DNA of 43,438 nucleotides from Planctomycetaceae bacterium (GTDB lineage Bacteria; Planctomycetota; Planctomycetia; Planctomycetales; Planctomycetaceae): NCBI GenBank assembly GCA_002724415.1, contig PBOU01000121.1, positions 31,395 to 74,832 of the forward strand, read 5' to 3'. Shown piece by piece: positions 1 to 8,646 of this stretch (position 1 is its first letter; each line of letters starts with the position of its first letter). The notes under the pieces were generated by a model. It saw only the letters and a program-made list of their open reading frames with translations, ran no database searches and was not told where the DNA came from. The position numbers and the translations under genes were made by a program.

Positions 1-1173
1 ACCGGGCATCCCCGCGACCTGGTCCTGCACGGCAACGTGACAGACATGAGCAAGCGATTTGCCATGACCGACTCGTTTCGAGTTGGTGCCCCCCTGGTCT
101 TCGCCGCCGAAACCCCCGATTTTGTCGGGGATCCGGACTGGCGGAAGACGTTGAAGCCAACCGGAGGCATGAAGCCGAGCCACTACAACGCACTGGAATT
201 CTGGGACGATACGAGCAAGGAGTGGGTTTACATGCGGCAGGCCCCGAACCATCCGCCCATCCGGTGTGCTGGTCGGTACGCTTCAAAAGATCTCAAGAAC
301 TGGACTCTCAACCACTATTTCTACCCCGACTGCGACGATTCGAGTGACCCACGGAGTTTCGACGAGGTGTACGGGTTGATGTCGATTCACGTCGAGGGGA
401 TGGTGCTGGGTTTCGTCGAGTGGTTCAAGGGCGATCGCACCCACTCCAACGCTCAGCTGTATGAGGATGGACACAACCGTCCGACGACTGACGAGGGGTT
501 GATTGGCAAGAGTGTTTCGAAGGGCACGATGGAACTGCGATTGGCCACCAGTCGCGACGGTGGCCGGAGCTGGGACCGTTCGGTGAGCCGCCGGCCGTGG
601 ATCCGGCACGGAACCGAGCAGGACAGCGAAGACCGGATGGTGCGGATCGTGTGTCCTCCTTTACGGAAAGGAGACGAGGACTGGTTCTATTGCAGCCAGT
701 ACAACGGCGATCACGCCACGGGCTCCGGGTACTACCACGACCGGGACGGCAGCAAAATCGAAGGAGTGCTGTACACCCAGAAGCACAATCGTTACGTGAG
801 CCTTCAGGCGCACAACATTCCGCAGATCCTGATCACCAAGCCGGTTCGCGTGACGGGCAAGAGATTGCAGTTGAATGTCGATGCCAGCCGGGGGCGTGTG
901 ATGGTGGGGATTGGGATCGACAAGGTGATCCCCCACAAGCAGGGCAACTGGCCATTTCGCGCCACGTTGCCGCATTACATGGTCAAGGATCGCTGGGAAC
1001 GCTCGCACCTGGAAAAAGGTTTTGGCGTGAGCGATTGCGTGGAGATTCGATCGAACTGCATCGAGCACGATGTGCAATTCAAGCAGGCGACCCTCGAGTC
1101 ACTGATGGGGAAAACCGTTCGGTTGTTCATCGTGGTCCAGGATGCGGACCTGTACGGTTTTCGCTTCAAGTAG
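1..1173 (+). CDS. Beta-propeller glycoside-hydrolase-like protein, 5'-truncated
   Basis: The reading frame is open to base 1, so the 5' end lies outside the window; the GTG at 37 and ATG at 46 are probably internal. The visible part resembles five-bladed beta-propeller glycosidases (GH32/GH43/sialidase-like). An Asp-box-like motif, SRDGGRSW, lies at about residues 171-178 counted from the GTG at 37. The C-terminal third is a beta-sandwich-like segment starting at YVSLQA and ending in VVQDADLYGFRFK. The same ending (RVQDADVYSYRFE) occurs in the gene at 38458, and FVSLQA occurs in the gene at 36920, so the three are distant paralogues. The substrate is unknown. The stop overlaps the stop of the convergent TIM44-like gene by 8 bases. 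The fold assignment is inference; the family relationship is visible in the sequence. Confidence 0.7.
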   Translation, partial: TGHPRDLVLHGNVTDMSKRFAMTDSFRVGAPLVFAAETPDFVGDPDWRKTLKPTGGMKPSHYNALEFWDDTSKEWVYMRQAPNHPPIRCAGRYASKDLKNWTLNHYFYPDCDDSSDPRSFDEVYGLMSIHVEGMVLGFVEWFKGDRTHSNAQLYEDGHNRPTTDEGLIGKSVSKGTMELRLATSRDGGRSWDRSVSRRPWIRHGTEQDSEDRMVRIVCPPLRKGDEDWFYCSQYNGDHATGSGYYHDRDGSKIEGVLYTQKHNRYVSLQAHNIPQILITKPVRVTGKRLQLNVDASRGRVMVGIGIDKVIPHKQGNWPFRATLPHYMVKDRWERSHLEKGFGVSDCVEIRSNCIEHDVQFKQATLESLMGKTVRLFIVVQDADLYGFRFK

Positions 1174-3169
1174 AAACATCGGGAGAATGCCGACGACGGG
1201 ATCGTTCGCGTCGATGTTGCCTGGACCGCCTCTTGGCCAGCAACAGGTTGATGTCGTAGGAGCTCATCTCGAGGTGTTGCCCCAGTGACTGCAGGACCTC
1301 CCTCTCCGCGTCCTGAACAATCCCATCGGCGACCACAACATCTGTGACAATCGTGAGCCAGGCGCGTCCCTCTTGTCTGCTGGACGGAGTGGGGGGGGTG
1401 AGTTTGTTCTGTGTGGCCTGGTTGACCAGTGATTGGGCCTGTTGATGGGAGATGCCCTGCCTGGCGGCCAGTCCGAGTACGGCCAGGTTTTCCTCGACGC
1501 TGATGTTTTTGTCCGCGACGACAGCCTGCACCGCCCAGTCGAGTGCATCCGTGAGAGAGGGGTTGGGTTGAGGTGAAGTCGGCTGGCCGGTGGTCACTGA
1601 GTCGGCCAGCTTTGCCTTCCATGCGACGGCCAATTCCGAATGCAATGGCAGCCAGTGGTGGAGCACCCAGTCGAATCGGCCGTCGTTGACGACCTGGTTG
1701 CAGAATTCACACGCGTGTGAGGTGATGTCTGATTCGGGGGCACCGCAGGAGGGGCAGTGCGCCGATGTGATGGTGCGGTTGAGATCGGAACGGACACCGG
1801 CGTTTCGTGTCAGTACCAATAGCGAATTGAGGCGATTCCATTCGTGGAGATCTTCAAGTGATCCGTCGGCCAGAAGACGATGTTTGTTGCCTGCCCACCG
1901 GATTTTCAGCAGCGTGAAGTCGGCCTGGCCGTCGCAGATGACGCCCAGACAGTCGACTGACCCGACGGCACAGTCGTGCCAGATCTCTCGGTGGCCCATG
2001 GTGGCGACGTCGTTGAGGGTGACTTCGTAGTCGTTGCAGAACGCTGCGGTGGCCATTTTTCTCAATGGATCGATACATGATTCCCTGTCCGAGAGCACCT
2101 TGCGCCAGAAAATGACCGAGGCGCGATCCTCGATATGTTGCATCGTGAAGCCGGCGTCATGAGTTGCCCGGTAGGAGGCGATGGTGGGGGCGGCGTGATC
2201 CAGCGTCCTGGGACGCCAGACGCTGGCCTGCGTGATCTCGGCCAGCACCCAGTCGTAATCCCCATTCCGCAAAACGGCCTCGCAGGATGCGCAGGCTCCG
2301 ACCTGGTTCAATTCGAGTGCCGTTGCACAGTTGGGGCAGTTTCCTTCAAAAAGCCCGCGTCCATTGGGTGTCGATTTGACACCGCGGCGCCGAATGAACG
2401 ACCAGATCTCCACGAAGGACTCGGGGGTCGTGTTGGTACTGCCCAGCGGTTTTTTCGTTTTCAGTGAAACACGGTAGTCGATAGCGCTGCAGGTGATGCT
2501 GACATCGATGATTTCGAAATGGTCGGTGATCTGGACCGAGGACAGGCCCATGCGTTCGGTCAGGACATCAATCTGTGGCATGTGGTCCCGGTAACCGGCG
2601 CGGATCTGCTCGGCAATCTGTAACGAGAATCGTTCGTAGATACTGTCTGAGATGTAGTGCAGGACTGGGGCCAGTTCCTGCTTTTGCCACGCGTCCTGGA
2701 CCTGGAGAAAAGCCTGCTCGATCCGGAATTGGAAAGAATCCCAGTCGAAGGAGGAGTCGACCTCGTACAGCTTGGCCAGGTTCTTGAAATGTTCGCCCGG
2801 TGGGGACCATGGTGCGGGACGACCGGTTCGACCCCGCGAGCCGGAATAAGTTTGTACCACCATGGAAATAAACATGATGATCAGGCAGGCAAAACCGATG
2901 GCCACAGCGGCGGGCGAATTGGAACCCCCGCCACCACCACTCCCGCTGTAGCTGCTTCCGCTATAGCTCGAACTGCTGAAGCCCCCTCCTCCACCTCCAA
3001 AACTCCCTCCTCCTCCTCCACCACCACTGAATCCACCACCACCGCCAGCTCGTGCCCAGGCGTCGGTTGCCAGCGACAATCCGAGAAACACGACCATCAG
3101 GATCGCAAGCCACTGCCGACAATGGCGTCGATCCGAGTGGCGGCGGCGTTTTGACTTGTCAGGTCGCAT
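1166..3169 (-). CDS. TIM44-like domain protein with two zinc ribbons and a TerB-like C-terminus
   Basis: A 667-residue membrane-anchored protein. A basic N-terminus leads into a hydrophobic signal or anchor segment (about 20-38), then a Gly/Ser-rich low-complexity stretch (41-84), a second membrane segment (about 86-104), and a TIM44-like region (about 125-260). Two CxxC...CxxC zinc ribbons follow, at C277/C280/C292/C295 and C471/C474/C486/C489, each before a similar (D/F)DWVL sequence, which suggests an internal duplication. Residues about 530-650 have the ADG/E pattern of TerB-like helical domains. The ATG at 3169 is preferred over 3211 because it overlaps the upstream DUF350 gene by only 11 bases. 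The overlap implies translational coupling. Related bacterial TIM44-like proteins are poorly characterised; a role in envelope stress or membrane homeostasis is a guess. Confidence 0.75.
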   Translation of the reverse strand: MRPDKSKRRRHSDRRHCRQWLAILMVVFLGLSLATDAWARAGGGGGFSGGGGGGGSFGGGGGGFSSSSYSGSSYSGSGGGGGSNSPAAVAIGFACLIIMFISMVVQTYSGSRGRTGRPAPWSPPGEHFKNLAKLYEVDSSFDWDSFQFRIEQAFLQVQDAWQKQELAPVLHYISDSIYERFSLQIAEQIRAGYRDHMPQIDVLTERMGLSSVQITDHFEIIDVSITCSAIDYRVSLKTKKPLGSTNTTPESFVEIWSFIRRRGVKSTPNGRGLFEGNCPNCATALELNQVGACASCEAVLRNGDYDWVLAEITQASVWRPRTLDHAAPTIASYRATHDAGFTMQHIEDRASVIFWRKVLSDRESCIDPLRKMATAAFCNDYEVTLNDVATMGHREIWHDCAVGSVDCLGVICDGQADFTLLKIRWAGNKHRLLADGSLEDLHEWNRLNSLLVLTRNAGVRSDLNRTITSAHCPSCGAPESDITSHACEFCNQVVNDGRFDWVLHHWLPLHSELAVAWKAKLADSVTTGQPTSPQPNPSLTDALDWAVQAVVADKNISVEENLAVLGLAARQGISHQQAQSLVNQATQNKLTPPTPSSRQEGRAWLTIVTDVVVADGIVQDAEREVLQSLGQHLEMSSYDINLLLAKRRSRQHRRERSRRRHSPDVST
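2918..3049 (-). repeat. Low-complexity Gly/Ser coding repeat
   Basis: This stretch encodes residues 41-84 of the TIM44-like protein: runs of five to seven glycines separated by FS or SF, then SSSSYSGSSYSGS. The DNA is a CCN/TCC-rich imperfect repeat on the plus strand. It probably forms a flexible linker between two hydrophobic segments, and repeats like this tend to vary in length between strains. Confidence 0.8.
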
Positions 3170-4070
3170 GGGTTGCCATTTCTCCCAGCGTCCGCTCGAT
3201 GGCGTGTGCAATCAGGAGTGCCACCGAGAGCGTTGCGGCCGCATCGACGACACTGACTGACATGTTGCCCCGCATGTCGACCTCGTCATGGTTGGAATGT
3301 CTCCAGAGCACCAGGTGGCGGCCGATCGGATAAAACAGGGCAAAGGCAAGCAGGCCGCCAATGGCCAGTACGAGTGTCTGGATTGCGTGAGAGACTTCAG
3401 TCATCGGGGCCCGGAGCAGGGCGCCCCGGATGACCAACCCGAGTCCGACAAGGAATGCTCCAAATCTCAGTCCGGCGGCGGCGTTGTCATCAAACTGGAT
3501 CAGTTGGTGAATGTCGAAGCGGCACAATCGGCGGTAGAGAATTGCTCCGATGAGCAGGATCACCTGGCCGATGGTCCAGAGAATCACCGTGTCGCGCAGG
3601 CCGTTGACGAGCCCGTCGCTGTAACCGGTCAGGGACCCGTTGAGAATCAATCCTGTGGCCAGGCAGGAGCCCGCCACACAGAAAGCGGCGCCACAGTTGC
3701 GGTCGGACGAGATTTCGGTAGCGAGGCTGAAACCTGTTAGTACCAGTCGATCGTTGACTCCGATCCCAAGTCTCATCAGCACAATCAGAAGCACACCCTC
3801 GGAGAACATGGCAGCGGACGCCGGGAGCAGTGGGGCACCGTGTCGACCAAAGATGGTGCCGGCCAGCGCGATTGCCGTTCCTGACAGGAAACTTGCCAGG
3901 TAGATCCCAAAGGCGGTGTTGGGATGGTCGACCAGTTCGCTGGTTGAGTCCAAGGAGGTCGTGAACTCGAATGCAACGCGGGCCAGGGCGAGCAAGGCCA
4001 CCGCGAGGAATACCAGGACGAGGGCGTGTCCGAGATGGACAAGCACGCCATTGATACTGCCGATGAGCAT
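3159..4070 (-). CDS. DUF350-family integral membrane protein (two tandem units)
   Basis: A 303-residue very hydrophobic protein with about eight predicted membrane segments. Two halves look alike: segments such as FGIYLASFLSGTAIALAG in the first half and LRFGAFLVGLGLVIRGAL in the second have the small-residue pattern of DUF350 proteins, so this is probably a double-length DUF350. The function is not known. It lies 51 bases after the SGNH/alpha-beta hydrolase fusion gene and overlaps the TIM44-like gene by 11 bases, so it is probably coexpressed with the latter. DUF350 proteins beside TIM44-like or TerB-like genes suggest an envelope-stress or membrane-integrity module, which is inference. The start at 4070 is the first ATG of the frame and opens directly into a hydrophobic segment. 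Confidence 0.7.
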   Translation of the reverse strand: MLIGSINGVLVHLGHALVLVFLAVALLALARVAFEFTTSLDSTSELVDHPNTAFGIYLASFLSGTAIALAGTIFGRHGAPLLPASAAMFSEGVLLIVLMRLGIGVNDRLVLTGFSLATEISSDRNCGAAFCVAGSCLATGLILNGSLTGYSDGLVNGLRDTVILWTIGQVILLIGAILYRRLCRFDIHQLIQFDDNAAAGLRFGAFLVGLGLVIRGALLRAPMTEVSHAIQTLVLAIGGLLAFALFYPIGRHLVLWRHSNHDEVDMRGNMSVSVVDAAATLSVALLIAHAIERTLGEMATHAT

Positions 4071-4121
4071 AAGCGGCAGAATACTGGAAAACGTGTCGCG
4101 ACGCGCGGCACTTCCTGCCGT

Positions 4122-6332
4122 TTAGCGGCTTGAGGTTGGCGGGGATTTCAATCCCACCGTGTTGATGGTGCGGACGGAGTATTTCGGAAGTTCGCCGGGA
4201 TTGGACGAGACGGTGGTCTTGTCGACAAAACGCATGGCCGTCAACGGTGCCTGTGGGGTGTCGTGGTAGGTCATGCCCTGGAACAGTGGGCGCCCGTATG
4301 GGTTGCGGGGTGTCTCGGGAACCTGGGCGACTCGCTTTCCGTTCCGTTCGACCAGAAATGCCCGAATACCGCTCTCGAAGTCGGCCTCGGCGTCCCAGGT
4401 GATTTCGAGTTGTCCAGAATCGAGCCGTCGGACTCGAACGGCTGACGGTGCAGGGGGCGGGGTGGTGTCGGAGACCGCTCCGGTTTTCCGGTATTCATCC
4501 AGCTTGGCGGTCATCTGGCTGTTCCAGAGTTGCACCGCGGGAGCAGTCGGGCGGAGTTGCTGGCCGTCTGTTCCCGGTTTTGGCAGGCGATGGCGAAGCC
4601 AGAAGTCGAAGAAGGGAATCGCCATATAACGGGAATCACCGCACTGGTGGGCAGTCCTTGGGTCGGGGGCGAATTCGAAGAATGCAGCACCTCGTTTCGC
4701 ATACGCGGCCCGCATGTCGCGTAAGCCGTCCCACGCTGTGTGAAATCTTGCATCGTCTTTTTCCTTGAGCCCCGGGTTGCCAATCATCGGGATGCCGTAG
4801 GCGGCCTTGGAGAGCTTGGGAGCCTCTGTCTCCCCCTTGGTCCAGTAACCGAAGGCGGTGCCGGAGCGAAACCAGATGGCGACGATTCGGTCGGGGTGCC
4901 GGGCCTGGACGAGGCTGGCCCAAAAACCGCCTCCGGAATGGCCCCAGAGGCACCAGGGGGCTGTTCGCAATTCGGTGTGCTTGGTGACCGAAGCAAAATG
5001 CTCGAGGGCTTCCAGAAACCGGTCGTTGGATCCATTGCGGGAATCGCACCACCAGCGGCAGTTGATTTCACGACGTGGTTCGAACATCGATCCCAGCAGT
5101 GCACAGTTCCATTTTTTTGCCAGTGCCTGCCAGTGCAGATCATCCGCGGCGGTGCGGCCACCGATCGACGCACCGACGCCACAGCCATGTTGATGAACGA
5201 TCACGCCCCTCAGTCGGCTCACCCCGGTGGGAATCCACAGGTAGTAGTCCACTCCGATACGGAGTTGGCCGGGTTGAATGCGTGCCGGGTAGTGGACCTG
5301 GTGGATGGTGCCGCCGGTCGAAGGTCGCTGGCTCGATGTCGGGGTTCGTTGTTTTTTGATCAATGGAGTTGCCTGCTTGAGCAACTCGGCCGCTTTCTGT
5401 TCCGCCTGGTCAATTGGCAATCCCTTGCGGACGCCAGGCCGCTTGTGGCCAATGGTGGAGAGGTACGAGTCGTGCAGCACGCTGGTCTTTTGCTGAATGA
5501 GTCGCAGGAGTTTCGGGGCGGGTTCGGTGATCGAGGGAATGCCCCAGGCCAATAACACCGTGTCTCCTAGGATGCGGTGGCCAAGCGGGTTGGGGTGAAC
5601 CCCGTCGGGCGAGAGCGTGTACTGGGAGTTCGTTTTTCTCTGTTCGGCGAGGTGCTTTGTGATTGGCGCGTGCAGGTCGACGACCATCTCGACCCGGTCT
5701 TTTTGTTCAAGGATCCACCTGGCGAACCTGGAAATGACATCGCGATCGTAGTGCTCATAAATCGCGAAGTAGGCAAACTGCTTGGCACCAGCGGGCCGCA
5801 ATGCGCCCTTCTTCTTCTTGAGTGGTACCGCGTCAAACGGTGGGGGGGTCATCAGGACGAGCTTGGCGCCGCTGGCGTGGACCTTCTTGATCAACCGGTT
5901 GACACCGTCCTGGTAGATCTGGAATCGCTTCTCCGAGAAGGGGTGGTAGATGCCATCGTTCATCCCGTAGCAGGAGACGACCACGTCGGGCTGGATTCTT
6001 TTCAACGCGCGGTCCAGTCGTTCGTGGACGTCGGGCCTTGGGAAAGGGTGAGCCGGTTCGGTTTGTCCCGAACAGGTCTCGCTGGAGAGGCCGACGTTGT
6101 AGAAGGTTGGAAGGGGAGAAACTCCCTGGAGACGGCACTGGGTTTCGATCCACGCGACGTAGCCACCAGCGTGGGTGATCGAGTCGCCCAGGAAGAGGAT
6201 CTTCTTGGCCTTCAAGGGAAAGGCGATGGGGAGATCATCAGCTCTCGTGGTTGCGGAGGCACCGTTCGCCGCCAGCAGGCAGGCGGCGAGAAGCAGGAAA
6301 GGTGACCGGGGCAGTGGCGAGTTGTGTGTCAT
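4122..6332 (-). CDS. Secreted SGNH hydrolase fused to an alpha/beta hydrolase
   Basis: A 736-residue exported protein with two esterase modules. A signal peptide covers about residues 1-27. The SGNH/GDSL module (about 42-268) has block I GDSITH with Ser51, the block III-like GMND with Asn125, and the block V D243-G-V-H246 pair. A linker leads to an alpha/beta hydrolase module (about 340-615) with the nucleophile elbow GHSGGG at Ser466 and an oxyanion-region HGCG motif. A fibronectin III-like tail follows (about 640-700). The start at 6332 is chosen because it opens the signal peptide; an upstream in-frame extension to 6485 would run into the 3' end of the preceding gene. The likely role is removal of acyl groups (acetyl or others) from polysaccharides. 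Each module alone is common in planctomycetes. First gene of a probable run with the DUF350 and TIM44-like genes, but the 51-base gap makes this uncertain. Confidence 0.8.
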   Translation of the reverse strand: MTHNSPLPRSPFLLLAACLLAANGASATTRADDLPIAFPLKAKKILFLGDSITHAGGYVAWIETQCRLQGVSPLPTFYNVGLSSETCSGQTEPAHPFPRPDVHERLDRALKRIQPDVVVSCYGMNDGIYHPFSEKRFQIYQDGVNRLIKKVHASGAKLVLMTPPPFDAVPLKKKKGALRPAGAKQFAYFAIYEHYDRDVISRFARWILEQKDRVEMVVDLHAPITKHLAEQRKTNSQYTLSPDGVHPNPLGHRILGDTVLLAWGIPSITEPAPKLLRLIQQKTSVLHDSYLSTIGHKRPGVRKGLPIDQAEQKAAELLKQATPLIKKQRTPTSSQRPSTGGTIHQVHYPARIQPGQLRIGVDYYLWIPTGVSRLRGVIVHQHGCGVGASIGGRTAADDLHWQALAKKWNCALLGSMFEPRREINCRWWCDSRNGSNDRFLEALEHFASVTKHTELRTAPWCLWGHSGGGFWASLVQARHPDRIVAIWFRSGTAFGYWTKGETEAPKLSKAAYGIPMIGNPGLKEKDDARFHTAWDGLRDMRAAYAKRGAAFFEFAPDPRTAHQCGDSRYMAIPFFDFWLRHRLPKPGTDGQQLRPTAPAVQLWNSQMTAKLDEYRKTGAVSDTTPPPAPSAVRVRRLDSGQLEITWDAEADFESGIRAFLVERNGKRVAQVPETPRNPYGRPLFQGMTYHDTPQAPLTAMRFVDKTTVSSNPGELPKYSVRTINTVGLKSPPTSSR

Positions 6333-6381
6333 GTTGCGGATTCCAGGATGCGACTGCATAAGAGCGGACAAAAATGGGAGT

Positions 6382-7389
6382 TCAATCTGCCGGGAGGCCT
6401 CGCATTTTTCCAGCCAGATGAAAACTTCCGTCGATCTCGACAAACGAGTACAGGTGGAGCCCACGTGGCTTTCCAGGTTCGACAAAACGAGCCGAATAGA
6501 GCGGTGTGGGTTTGATCATGGCCTTGAGGGCATATCGCTGGTTGCCCACGGCTTCGGGGGTCGGCGATGTGAACCGGAGGATGCGGATCTCGGTGCGTCC
6601 CCGCTTGATCAGGTCTGTGAACAGGGCGGGGAGTTGCGTGTCAAACTGCTTGAGGCCGTCGGAGTAGCTGGCGGCCAGCTTGGGGCCATGCTCGGGGCCG
6701 AAGGTCTTGAGGAACCACTGCTTGTGATTTGGGAGCGTGAGTGCCTTGAGTTCGGGCGTCAGTGTGCCCGGTCCAGCCTTGCGGGAAGCCGCTAGAACGG
6801 CCGTGAGTTGTTTTTTGAGGGCGAGGGCCTGTGGGGAGGTGGGAGCGGTGATGTTTCGCATGCCTCCGGCCAAACGGAAATTCCCGTCGAAGTAGACGAA
6901 GTTGTGGACGTGGGTCCCCAGTCGTTTGCCCGGCTCGACGAATCGTACCGAGTAGAGGGGGACTGGGGTTTTCATTGCCTTGAGAGTCTTGTTCTGGTTG
7001 CCGGTGGCCTTTGGGTTGGGCCGGGTGTGCTGGAGAACCGTGACCTCGGTGCGGTTTCGCTTGACCATTTCGACAAACAGTTTTGGAAACTCCACATCGT
7101 AGGCAGCAGCCAGACGACCGAACTCGGTGGTGAGCCTTTTGGCGTTCTCGGCGTCAAAAACAGAGGCAAAGAAGGCCGAGGGTTTTGTCAGTTTCATGTT
7201 CCGGGTCAGTTCGGTGATCTTGTCGGTGTCCTTGGATTTCGTGGCGGCCAGAAACTGTTCAATCTGTTTCTTGAGAGCCCTGGCACGGTCGGGCGACGGA
7301 GCGGATTTGTCCTGGGACAATGCCGGAGTGGTGGCCAGGACCATGACGAGCAGAGCGAGGTGTGTCAGTTGGCTGGTGAAAAACCGCAT
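6382..7389 (-). CDS. Secreted protein with two tandem homologous domains, unknown function
   Basis: A 335-residue protein with a clear signal peptide (1-25, cleaved after ALS). Two similar units cover about residues 38-180 and 188-332. Both share a central R(N/G)RTE(V/I).(V/I)L strand, a GNQ...LKAM segment, the sequence LYS.RFVEPGK, and an ending F.(L)AG(G/K)MR. The shape of each unit, helices followed by strands, suggests a domain of roughly 145 residues that dimerises in cis, but I do not recognise the family. The start at 7389 has an AGGAAA ribosome binding site about 9 bases upstream and a good promoter match at 7424-7452. The gene ends 49 bases before the start of the SGNH fusion gene, so readthrough is possible. 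Confidence 0.75.
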   Translation of the reverse strand: MRFFTSQLTHLALLVMVLATTPALSQDKSAPSPDRARALKKQIEQFLAATKSKDTDKITELTRNMKLTKPSAFFASVFDAENAKRLTTEFGRLAAAYDVEFPKLFVEMVKRNRTEVTVLQHTRPNPKATGNQNKTLKAMKTPVPLYSVRFVEPGKRLGTHVHNFVYFDGNFRLAGGMRNITAPTSPQALALKKQLTAVLAASRKAGPGTLTPELKALTLPNHKQWFLKTFGPEHGPKLAASYSDGLKQFDTQLPALFTDLIKRGRTEIRILRFTSPTPEAVGNQRYALKAMIKPTPLYSARFVEPGKPRGLHLYSFVEIDGSFHLAGKMRGLPAD

Positions 7390-7423
7390 CGTGCTGTTTC
7401 CTGTCGGTGACGTTTGAGCTGGC

Positions 7424-7452
7424 ATTGTAGTTGGCAGTGGAGGTGTTGCCAT
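7424..7452 (-). promoter_or_regulatory. Sigma70-like promoter for the duplicated-domain gene
   Basis: On the minus strand a -35 match ATGGCA (7452-7447) and a -10 match TACAAT (7429-7424) are 17 bases apart. The expected transcription start is near 7417, giving a leader of about 28 nt before the ATG at 7389. Seen by eye only; spacing and the 5/6 -10 match support it. Confidence 0.4.
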
Positions 7453-7545
7453 ACCGAGAGATGGGGCGAGACATGCGAAAGAACCCCTTGATCGGGTATG
7501 GTTGTCGCGAGACAAGTGGGGCTCATTGATCCAGGGGAAACCATC

Positions 7546-8637
7546 ATGACATCAGTTGATCGACGCACGTTTTTGGCCGGTACCGCTGCGGCGGGATTGT
7601 CGCTGGCTGCCGATTCGCCCCAGGTTGCCGCTGCCAATCGCGTGGCCAGGCCCAAGAAACCCCGGATCAAGATCGGCCAGATCGGCACCGGTCACGCGCA
7701 CGCCCGTGGCGTGTTTGCCCAACTCAAACAAGTGACCGAAGACTTCGAGTTGGTGGGGATCGTTGAAAACGATCCGAAGCGTCGCAAGGCAATCGGTGAT
7801 ACCTACCAGGGGGTCAAGGTCATCACCGAAGAACAGTTGCTCAACACCAGGGGGCTGCAGGCGGTGGTGGTCGAAACCGAGGTGCAGGACCTGCTGCCCA
7901 CGGCCAATCGGTGCATCGATGCCGGGATGCACATCCACCTGGACAAGCCCGCCGGGGAGAACCTGAAAGACTTTGCCGCCTTGCTCAAGAAGGTGGGCCA
8001 GAAGAAGCGTCACCTGCAGATGGGTTACATCTACCGGTATCACACCGCATTCCAGTGGTGCTACAAGGCGGTGGCCGAGGGGATGCTGGGCGACGTATTC
8101 GAAGTCCATGCCGTGATGAGCAAGAAAGTCGGCGATTCGAGCCGCAAGTACCTCTCACGGTACCCCGGGGGATCGATGTTCGAGATCGGGTGTCACGTCA
8201 TCGACGCGATGGTCCGCGTGCTGGGGCCACCAAAGAAAGTGACCGCCTTCGGCCGGAAGACACATCCCAAAAAAGATCCACTGCAGGACAACCAGTTGGC
8301 CGTTTTCGATTATCCCAATGCGATCGCATCGATTCGCAGTGCGCTGGTCGAATACGAGGGATTCCGCCGCCGCCAGTTCACCGTGTGTGGTGAATTTGGC
8401 ACATTTGATCTCAGGCCATTGGGTGGCAACCAGTTCCGACTGGCCCTGGAGAAGCAACACGAAGGGTACAAGACGGGGTACCAGGACATCGAACTGGAAA
8501 AGGGGCCGGGAATCTTTATGAGTGCCTTCCGCGACATGGCCGCGGTGGTGCGGGGCGAAAAAGAGGACGACTACGGTCTGGAACACGAACTGGCCGTGCA
8601 CGAGGCGGTGCTGGCGGCCAGCGGGTACGACGTGTAG
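7546..8637 (+). CDS. Exported Gfo/Idh/MocA-family oxidoreductase
   Basis: A 363-residue NAD(P)-dependent oxidoreductase-like protein. The twin-arginine leader DRRTFLAG at the N-terminus indicates folded export with bound cofactor. The Rossmann motif is IGTGHAHARG at about 43-52, and the EKP-type lysine motif appears as LDKPAGE near residue 143. The C-terminal domain contains GSMFEIGCHVIDAM, typical of the sheet that binds the sugar. The start at 7546 is chosen over 7498 because it opens the leader and follows an AGGGGAAA ribosome binding site. The gene stands alone, divergent from the duplicated-domain gene and converging within 10 bases on the DUF1501 gene. The substrate is unknown; families of this type oxidise or reduce sugars and cyclitols, or act by redox-assisted glycoside cleavage. 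Confidence 0.85.
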   Translation: MTSVDRRTFLAGTAAAGLSLAADSPQVAAANRVARPKKPRIKIGQIGTGHAHARGVFAQLKQVTEDFELVGIVENDPKRRKAIGDTYQGVKVITEEQLLNTRGLQAVVVETEVQDLLPTANRCIDAGMHIHLDKPAGENLKDFAALLKKVGQKKRHLQMGYIYRYHTAFQWCYKAVAEGMLGDVFEVHAVMSKKVGDSSRKYLSRYPGGSMFEIGCHVIDAMVRVLGPPKKVTAFGRKTHPKKDPLQDNQLAVFDYPNAIASIRSALVEYEGFRRRQFTVCGEFGTFDLRPLGGNQFRLALEKQHEGYKTGYQDIELEKGPGIFMSAFRDMAAVVRGEKEDDYGLEHELAVHEAVLAASGYDV

Positions 8638-8646
8638 TTCCGGAGG

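Noticed and set aside
597-1259. 220-residue plus-strand open frame overlapping the left-edge gene and TIM44-like gene
   Set aside because: Arg/Gly/Pro-rich translation with no recognisable motif, fully shadowing two real genes; open frames of this length arise by chance in GC-rich DNA.
7449-7501. Inverted repeat CCATACC/GGTATGG in the gap between the genes at 7389 and 7546
   Set aside because: The arms are 39 bases apart and the match is only 7 bases, within what chance gives in 150 bases.
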